This document shows, in pieces, positions 1 through 5,478 of a stretch of 5,478 nt of DNA. Source of the stretch: Planctomycetes bacterium SM23_32 (GTDB taxonomy: Bacteria; Planctomycetota; Brocadiia; SM23-32); the NCBI GenBank assembly GCA_001303885.1, contig LJUE01000183.1, positions 1-5,478 on the forward strand. The letters run 5' to 3'. The position numbers and the translations under genes were made by a program. Position 1 is the first letter of the stretch; the number at the start of each line of letters is the position of its first letter. The notes beneath the pieces were generated by a model, which saw only the letters and a program-made list of their open reading frames with translations, had not been told where the DNA came from and ran no database searches.

Positions 1-530
1 CGGCCGTCCACGACGACGCCCGCCGCCACGCCGCACTCCAGCACCTCGCCCAGGAAGAGCGGCGCGCCCGGCATCCCAACGTCCTCGGCCGTCAGCCGAC
101 GGCAGGCGTCGTTGTGCACGACGGGCGCCGGGCCGGACAGCGTGTTGTAGACCTCGTCGTAGGTGCGGATGCGCCCACCGGTGTCGTGTGCGATCAGGTC
201 GGCCAGTTCCCCGGACGCCGTGGGGTCTGCCTGCAGGATGCGCCATCCCGTCAGCCGGCGAACGATGGCCCACAGCGCCGCGGCGTCCGCGCCGAACGTG
301 ATCAGCTCGCCCGGCCAGATGGGGCTCTCGATGACGGCGACGGCAGGTCGCGATGGGTCGCCGAGTACGTAGGCATCGCACGGCCCCCGGCGCAAGACGT
401 GCGTGCAGAGGCACGTCTCCGGCCGGTCGCCCAGCGCGCTGGCCAGGTGGCGCAACGCCTCTTCCGGGAGCGCTTTCACAGCGATGTCCGTTTCCCGCAC
501 CACTTCGCTGAACTCAGGGGGGCTGGGCAT
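1..530 (-). CDS. Probable GNAT-family N-acetyltransferase, N-terminal part (runs off left edge)
   Basis: An open frame starts at ATG 530-528 and continues for 176 codons to the left edge without a stop. The start is supported by a strong ribosome binding site (GGGAGGTG, 541-548) and a promoter farther upstream. The visible part has the look of the alpha/beta N-terminal half of two-domain GNAT enzymes (FR47/ZwittA-like). A segment 'AYVLGDPSRPAVAVIESP' (residues 53-70) is followed by 'GELADLIAHDTG' (107-118), then the linker 'CRRLTAEDVG' (143-152) and the start of the acceptor-binding fold, 'FLGEVLECGVAAGVVVDG' (159-176). The acetyl-CoA-binding loop (Q/RxxGxG/A) would lie beyond the edge, so the catalytic half is not seen. 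Family members transfer an acyl group from acyl-CoA to an amine; the substrate here cannot be told. No signal peptide or membrane span is visible. The family call comes from pattern recall rather than a catalytic motif. An unrelated alpha/beta protein is possible. Confidence 0.55.
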   Translation of the reverse strand, partial: MPSPPEFSEVVRETDIAVKALPEEALRHLASALGDRPETCLCTHVLRRGPCDAYVLGDPSRPAVAVIESPIWPGELITFGADAAALWAIVRRLTGWRILQADPTASGELADLIAHDTGGRIRTYDEVYNTLSGPAPVVHNDACRRLTAEDVGMPGAPLFLGEVLECGVAAGVVVDG

Positions 531-540
531 GTCTGTCAGC

Positions 541-548
541 CACCTCCC
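541..548 (-). promoter_or_regulatory. Ribosome binding site of the GNAT-like gene
   Basis: GGGAGGTG on the minus strand lies about ten bases before the ATG at 530. It decides the start codon, because no other ATG or GTG in this frame has such a motif near it. Confidence 0.6.
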
Positions 549-560
549 GATACGCCCTTC

Positions 561-595
561 AAGCCCCCCCAATCGGGGGATCCCTGACAGGGCTT
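561..595 (-). promoter_or_regulatory. Hairpin-forming 5' leader of the GNAT-like gene
   Basis: Three inverted repeats are nested here. AAGCCC (561-566) pairs with GGGCTT (590-595). Inside lie CCCCC/GGGGG (566-570 with 575-579, loop AATC) and CCCT/AGGG (582-585 with 589-592, loop GAC). If transcription starts about 7 nt after the -10 box, near 596, this structure forms the extreme 5' end of the mRNA. A 5' hairpin could protect the message or control translation. There is no U-run, so a simple intrinsic terminator is unlikely. The arms are seen directly; the role is inference. Confidence 0.35.
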
Positions 596-602
596 GTGGC
601 CG

Positions 603-630
603 ATTATACGCCACGAGCTGCTGTTGTCGA
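603..630 (-). promoter_or_regulatory. Sigma70-type promoter for the GNAT-like gene
   Basis: On the minus strand a perfect TATAAT -10 box (608-603) is preceded, after 16 nt, by TCGACA (630-625), which matches the TTGACA -35 consensus at five of six positions. It points toward the ATG at 530 and predicts a leader of about 65 nt. An A/T-rich hexamer is conspicuous in such GC-rich DNA. Confidence 0.5.
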
Positions 631-684
631 GGCCGTTCCCCCGCGGACCTTAGAGACGAGCAGCAGCTGGACGCACGCGCTGGC

Positions 685-700
685 GCGGCGCGAGCGCCGC
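685..700. repeat. GC-rich hairpin
   Basis: GCGGCG (685-690) and CGCCGC (695-700) can pair around a CGAG loop. There is no T-tract on either side, so a terminator role is not supported. It lies next to the palindromic element at 700-730 and may belong to the same regulatory or scar sequence. Confidence 0.3.
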
Positions 701-730
701 CGGTGTGTACACATTGTGTTCACACGCCGG
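700..730. promoter_or_regulatory. Operator-like nested palindrome
   Basis: Outer arms CCGGTGTG (700-707) and CACACGCCGG (721-730, with a two-base bulge) enclose two smaller perfect palindromes, TGTGTACACA (704-713) and ACACATTGTGT (709-719). Overlapping dyads of this kind are typical of sites bound by dimeric repressors. It lies about 70 bp upstream of the -35 box of the GNAT-like promoter. No regulator gene is adjacent in the window, so the binding protein is unknown. Confidence 0.3.
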
Positions 731-781
731 GGGTGAGGTATGGAGGCCAGAACGCGAGTCCTTGGTAGGACAGGAGATAGG

Positions 782-825
782 TGGTAAGGGCGGTGGGGAT
801 CGAACCCACGACCTACGCGTGAAAA
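782..825 (-). pseudogene. 3' half of a tRNA (anticodon loop to CCA); 5' half absent
   Basis: On the minus strand the T-arm is perfect: stem GTGGG (809-805), loop TTCGATC (804-798), stem CCCAC (797-793). It is followed by the acceptor strand CGCCCTT (792-786), discriminator A (785) and an encoded CCA (784-782). Upstream, GGTC (813-810) fits a four-base variable region and TTTTCAC (825-819) fits an anticodon loop with TTC, as in tRNA-Glu. A TTT (Lys) reading is also possible but puts C at position 37, which is unusual. The partner acceptor strand AAGGGCG is not found where a tRNA start should be, the 5' anticodon stem does not pair, and there is no proper D-arm. So this is not a working tRNA. 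The CCA-ended 3' half is the part usually duplicated when an integrative element enters a tRNA gene, so an old attachment site is the best explanation. Confidence 0.55.
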
Positions 826-866
826 GGCAGGCCCGTGAGCGCCTGCGAAGGCCATATTCGGCACTT

Positions 867-1016
867 TCAGCCGTTTCCGTTTTCGATGGCTGCTATCATC
901 TCACTCGTTTCGCTATCAGCGCTGCTATCAGGAGCCCCGCCGGACCACAGCGCCCCTCGCGACGCAGTTCGTGGATCTGTGCACGAGAAGTCCGAGAGAG
1001 TAGGGCAGTGGGCGTG
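867..1016 (-). pseudogene. Possible decayed C-terminal tail of a tyrosine integrase
   Basis: The frame is open for 49 codons from just after TAG (1019-1017) to TGA (869-867) and has no usable start. It contains 'TDPRTASRGAL' and ends 'SEMIAAIENGNG'. Tyrosine recombinases of planctomycete-type elements often carry a 'YTDP.LLDV.GAL' stretch after the catalytic tyrosine, followed by a loose acidic tail. The catalytic tyrosine itself is replaced by Cys here (SCTDP), and nothing recognisable lies upstream. The stop sits about 40 nt from the tRNA 3' half, which is where an integrase end is expected beside its attachment site. The resemblance is weak and from memory. The alternative is a chance open frame in GC-rich DNA. 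Confidence 0.25.
892..930. repeat. Three direct copies of GCTATCA
   Basis: GCTATCA occurs at 892-898, 912-918 and 924-930 on the plus strand (TGATAGC on minus), with start-to-start spacings of 20 and 12 nt. They lie about 65-105 nt from the tRNA 3' half, a distance and arrangement like integrase arm-type binding sites. They also fall inside the proposed integrase tail frame. Confidence 0.4.
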
Positions 1017-1179
1017 CTATCACCTTCGACCGCCGCGCCGGACGCAGCGTCTGTGCTCCGTTCCCTTCGAGTGCACGTCCCCCATCATGACGTTGCCGTG
1101 GGAAGCGGGCCGCCAGTCTTCGCGGGGCTGAGGAGCATGATGACGCTCCATCGCCGACGGCCCGCTGTTCGATTTCATC

Positions 1180-1363
1180 CTACGGCATGACGTGGACAGA
1201 AGCCGCTGAACTGCGCTCGCCGCCGGCGGCGAGGCGGACCGTGCAGTCGCCCTCCGGGACGTTGGCCGGCACGGTGACTTCGAGGACGTCCCGGCCGTCG
1301 TGTGGCCGAGTGTGTCGATCAGGCGGCGTCGGAGCCGTTCAGGATCAGGGGTGGTCCCAGGCT
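1180..1363 (-). pseudogene. Frameshifted C-terminal fragment of a secreted-type beta-sandwich protein
   Basis: On the minus strand the frame ending at TAG (1182-1180) reads 'DVLEVTVPANVPEGDCTVRL' and then an Ala/Gly/Ser strand to 'VHVMP'. This alternation of strand and turn, with the 'VPANVPEGDCTVRLAAGG' edge, is like IPT/TIG or similar Ig-like C-terminal domains of bacterial surface proteins. That frame is blocked upstream by TGA codons. One base earlier the adjacent frame gives 'SLGPPLILNGSDAA' (1363-1322), which fits as the preceding strand, so a single extra base near 1321 would join them. There is no start, and no further recognisable sequence lies beyond about 1365. It is probably the end of a gene broken by a frameshift and truncation. 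The family is not certain. Confidence 0.35.
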
Positions 1364-1525
1364 TGCAGCAGCGCGCGTAGCAGCATGCCTCCACGACTAT
1401 GTCCGGGAACGGGGTATCCCCATCAGTGCGTCGAACCACGCGGGCATCCGGTGAGTCGCCCGCTTCAGCCAGGCATCCGGCCGCCGCGTCGACGTGCGCG
1501 CGGCACTCGACAGGCCAGACGGCCC

Positions 1526-2131
1526 CGGCGCTTGACGCTGTTGGGGCGTGACGAACTCGGCCAGGAACCGGCGGGCGACATCGAATCGCTCCGGACGTCA
1601 CACGTCGAACTTGGCCCGATGACACTCCCCGCTAACCGGGAGGTCGTGTTCGAAGGTGTCTCAGGCAACGCAATGGAGATCGACGTCGAGATCGATCCGA
1701 AGTACGCCCGGATGATCCAGATCAACGTCCTGCGCTCGCCCGGGGAGGAGGAGTTCACGCGGATTACCTTCTACAAACAGCGGGGCTACCGAGACTGGCA
1801 GCGGTACGATGGCTGGGAAGGGAAGAAAGTCTGGGCCGCGACCGCCAGTATCATCACCCTGGACAACGCCCGCTCATCGACACTGCCGGACGCCGGCTCA
1901 CGCCCGCCGGAGTCGGCGCCGTTCCACCTGGACCCCGGCGAGCCGTTGCGCCTCCGCATCTTCATCGACAAGAGCATCGTCGAGGTGTTCGCCAACGGCC
2001 GCCAGTGCGTCGCCGCCCGTGTCTACCCCGGCCGGGATGACAGCCTGGGTGTCTCCCTTCGCTCCCAGGGCCAGGACGCTGTGCTTCGCTCGCTTGACGC
2101 GTACCAGATGAGAAGCATCTACGCCGGGTAG
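1526..2131 (+). pseudogene. GH32 beta-fructosidase remnant: C-terminal beta-sandwich only
   Basis: Recognisable homology begins near 'RRLTLLGRDELGQEPAGDIE' (about 1526) and runs to the natural end at TAG 2129-2131. The module carries family hallmarks: 'VFEGVSGNAMEIDVEID' in the first sheet, then 'LRIFIDKSIVEVFANGRQC' and the closing 'SLDAYQMRSIYAG'. This is the domain that follows the five-bladed propeller in levanases, invertases and fructanases. The propeller, with its catalytic WMNDPN, RDP and EC motifs (about 300 residues), is not upstream in any frame. The same frame stays open back to 1187, but its Ser/Arg/Pro-rich translation does not look like protein. An internal ATG at 1619 could start a short product of the sandwich alone; no convincing ribosome site was seen. 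Activity on fructosides is not expected. It converges with the nitroreductase gene and overlaps its last 13 nt. Confidence 0.8.
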
Positions 2132-2841
2132 CCCACGCTCTGGGCGTAGAGGACGCGCTGCTCGGGCCGGAGGTGGAGCGCCTCGCTGAGGCCCGGCCTG
2201 TCGCAGTTGTGGAACCATGCCGCCAGGCCCTGGGAAGCGGCGAACAGGTAGATGTTCCCCGCGATGAGCCCCGTGGCGACGTCGTAGTACGACTTCTGGA
2301 TCTCCGGGTCGCTGAGCCCCGGCTCCTGAAAGCCGGCCGTGGCGAACCGGGCAGTGTCAGCGACGAAGATGATCCGCACGGGGGCCGTGGCGCCGCGGCC
2401 GCGATTGCCGGCCAGCGCGCGCAAGTCACCCGCGACGATGGGAGTGAGCCGATGCGCCGGTGCGTCGTAGAGGTAGACGCCCTCCGGCAGCGCCACGTAG
2501 AGGTTGACCTCCTGCGCATTGCTGGCCGAGGCAGCGGTGCGGCCGAGTTGCCCGAACGGCCCCTGCTCGCGGTTCACGCCGAAGGCGGCCCACAGCAGGT
2601 TGGACAGGACTTGCACCGGCAGGCGGTCCTCCTTGATGCTGCGGGTTGTCCGGCGCTCCTTCAGCGCGGTCAGGACGGGCTTTCCGCCCTCGGTCTCGGG
2701 CTTGGGGAGCACGATGGGCTGGAGGTCGCCCGCGGCACTGGCCGCGCCGCCGCCGGATCCGCTGACGCTCGTCTCGTCGTCAGCGACCATGGTCAGACCT
2801 GCAAACCGTGCAGCCAGGATCCTCGCCGGCACGGCCTTCAT
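2119..2841 (-). CDS. Nitroreductase-family (SagB/ThcOx-like) flavoprotein
   Basis: This is a 240-residue protein. The start ATG (2841-2839) follows GGGAGGGGG by eight bases, a good ribosome site. Residues 1-20 could be a weak signal peptide (MKAVPARILAARFAGLTMVA), followed by a Gly/Ser/Ala-rich spacer to about 40. 'LQPIVLPKPETEGGKPVLTAL' (40-60) leads into the nitroreductase fold. 'RRTTRS' (63-68) is the usual FMN-phosphate contact, and 'GRTAASASNAQEV' (100-112) matches the family's GRTxPSAxNxQ stretch. 'VALPEGVYLYD' (116-126), the helix 'YYDVATGLIAGNIYLFAASQGLAAWF' (185-210) and the C-terminal 'VLYAQSVGYP' (230-239) complete it. Members bind FMN and reduce or oxidise small molecules with NAD(P)H or act as cyclodehydrated-peptide oxidases. 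No peptide-modification genes are nearby, so a generic oxidoreductase is the safer name. The length is normal for the subfamily. It lies 201 nt after the kinase gene on the same strand. Confidence 0.82.
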   Translation of the reverse strand: MKAVPARILAARFAGLTMVADDETSVSGSGGGAASAAGDLQPIVLPKPETEGGKPVLTALKERRTTRSIKEDRLPVQVLSNLLWAAFGVNREQGPFGQLGRTAASASNAQEVNLYVALPEGVYLYDAPAHRLTPIVAGDLRALAGNRGRGATAPVRIIFVADTARFATAGFQEPGLSDPEIQKSYYDVATGLIAGNIYLFAASQGLAAWFHNCDRPGLSEALHLRPEQRVLYAQSVGYPA

Positions 2842-2937
2842 GAATCTGACCCCCTCCCGATTCTCGTGCCAGGTTCTATGAGAGAAGCGGCTGGTGTTGG
2901 CCAGCCAGCGATGCGGCGTACGCTGCAGCCGTCGGCC

Positions 2938-2966
2938 AGTACACTACCGAGTTCGAGCCCTGGCAA
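2938..2966 (-). promoter_or_regulatory. Weak candidate promoter for the nitroreductase gene
   Basis: On the minus strand TTGCCA (2966-2961, five of six matches to TTGACA) is followed after 17 nt by TGTACT (2943-2938, four of six to TATAAT). It would give a leader of about 90 nt. The match is modest and the stretch overlaps a tRNA-like sequence, so read-through from the kinase gene remains an alternative. Confidence 0.2.
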
Positions 2967-3042
2967 GACCTCCACCGCCCCCGCCGCGTCCAGCAGGTTC
3001 CCTCCGTGTGCGAAGTCACGCCGTGGTCGGGCAAATGTCAAC

Positions 3043-4915
<1,873 letters not shown>

Positions 4916-4923
<8 letters not shown>

Positions 4924-5478
4924 CTGTCGTCTCCAGGATACGGCGCATCATCCTGAGGATGCGCGCCTTGTTCACGTACACCATGCCGACGCTCATCGAA
5001 AGCTCCCCGGCCACCCGGTCAGCGGGCTCCTCGCGCAGGACATAGCGCTCGAAGCTCTGCCAGGTCCTGGGCTCCACGCGTTCGCGGGCTCGAGCCAGGG
5101 CGTAGTCCAGCCGGGCTCGCCGCCAGTCATCCTCCCACCCGGCCTGTCCTTGGGACGAGTGAGGGTCCGGCACTTCCCTGAGTGCTGCATCGGCAGCCGT
5201 TCCTCCTGCCGATCGGACATTCCGCACGGCGCCCCGCCAGTGACGACTCACCCGGCTTGCCACGACCTGGTAGAGCCAGCTGCGGAAGTGCCCCCGCTCA
5301 GGGTCATATCGGAAGTCGCGCATGTGCTGGGCCAGGACCATGAACGTGTCCTGAACGATATCCTGAACGGCGTCCTCGGCGACCCCCATGCGCCTGGCGA
5401 ACCTGGCGACCACGCCTTCATAGAGGCCGACGAACTCGCGCCAGCTCGCCTCATCTCCGCGGGTCCTCAGGCGATCCA
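4916..5478 (-). CDS. ECF-subfamily RNA polymerase sigma factor, N-terminus beyond right edge
   Basis: The frame is open from the right edge to TGA 4918-4916, showing 186 residues. A GTG at 5413-5411 is not the start, because family-like sequence ('EASWREFVGLYEGVVARFAR') continues upstream of it to the edge. Region 2 is clear: 'AVQDIVQDTFMVLAQHM' (core-binding helix) and 'RYDPERGHFRSWLYQVVASR' (the -10 recognition helix). A variable linker follows. Region 4 then runs from 'LARARERVEPRTWQSFERYV' through 'EEPADRVAGELSMSVGMVYV' to 'ARILRMMRRIL', a helix-turn-helix that would read the -35 element. The 'TWQSFERY...MSVGMVYVNKARIL' form is typical of planctomycete ECF factors paired with kinases. The last eight bases contain the kinase start (ATGAGTGA), so the two are translated together. 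Only the start and the first few residues are missing. Confidence 0.9.

Noticed and set aside
951..957. CGCCCCT, whose minus strand AGGGGCG could pair with the orphan tRNA acceptor strand.
   Set aside because: It lies about 165 nt from the rest of the tRNA with no D-arm or 5' anticodon stem beside it, so an intron-containing tRNA is not supported.
705..1190. 161-codon plus-strand frame containing 'GGDRTHDLRVKR'.
   Set aside because: That peptide is the well-known false translation of the reverse complement of a tRNA 3' half; the rest has no protein character.
1345..1500. Minus-strand pieces ('AWFDALMGIP', 'DIVVEAC', 'LRALLQAW') suggestive of the N-terminus of an IS5-type transposase.
   Set aside because: The pieces are in different frames and very short, there are no terminal inverted repeats or target duplications, and the match is too loose to call an insertion sequence.
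1187..1525. In-frame upstream extension of the GH32 remnant to an ATG at 1187.
   Set aside because: The translation is low-complexity and unlike GH32 propellers, and the opposite strand holds a more protein-like fragment here.
1020..1625. 201-codon minus-strand frame across the scar region.
   Set aside because: Its Arg/Ser/Ala/Cys-rich translation is not protein-like, and better fragments (the beta-sandwich tail, the GH32 sandwich) lie in other frames of the same DNA.
2838..3041. 67-codon minus-strand frame (TTG start) between kinase and nitroreductase, whose 'LLDAAGAVEVLP' recalls integrase tails.
   Set aside because: The start is poor, there is no ribosome site, its middle coincides with the tRNA-like stretch, and no family match is convincing.
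3036..3041. Perfect TTGACA on the minus strand just after the kinase stop.
   Set aside because: There is no acceptable -10 box 16-18 nt downstream (best is TGACTT), so it is not called a promoter.

Overview
The window is GC-rich, with dense shadow frames and G/C-ending codons. It probably comes from a bacterium of the PVC superphylum or a relative, with Planctomycetota the best guess. The reasons are an ECF sigma factor of the type ending in a 'MSVGMVYVNKARILRMMRRI' helix, fused by overlap to a membrane Ser/Thr kinase that starts with a zinc-binding anti-sigma-like motif, plus scattered fragments of carbohydrate-active and integrase-like genes. The taxon is inference; no rRNA or marker gene is present.

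Layout from left to right. Positions 1-530 (minus) hold the first 176 codons of a probable GNAT-family acetyltransferase that runs off the left edge. It has a good Shine-Dalgarno sequence, a recognisable sigma70-type promoter and a hairpin-rich leader (531-630). Positions 631-1525 contain no intact gene. This stretch holds an operator-like palindrome, the 3' half of a tRNA with no 5' half, three copies of a heptamer, a possible integrase C-terminal tail, and the frameshifted C-terminus of a secreted-type beta-sandwich protein. It reads as the scar of one or more past integrations. Positions 1526-2131 (plus) are the C-terminal beta-sandwich of a GH32 beta-fructosidase without its catalytic propeller.

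Positions 2119-2841 (minus) encode an apparently intact nitroreductase/SagB-like flavoprotein that converges on the GH32 remnant with a 13-nt overlap. After a 201-nt gap come the two genes that form the functional core of the window, both on the minus strand. One is a 626-residue membrane Ser/Thr protein kinase (3043-4923) with a zinc-finger N-terminus, a complete kinase domain, one membrane span and a CBM9-like sensor domain. The other, upstream of it, is an ECF sigma factor (4916 to beyond 5478) whose stop overlaps the kinase start by 8 nt.

The likely logic of this pair is that an external ligand, plausibly a glycan or sugar, binds the CBM9-like domain, the kinase is activated, and the translationally coupled sigma factor is released or phosphorylated. 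The domain content is visible in the sequence; the signalling order is inference. The nitroreductase may be read from its own weak promoter or by read-through from the kinase.
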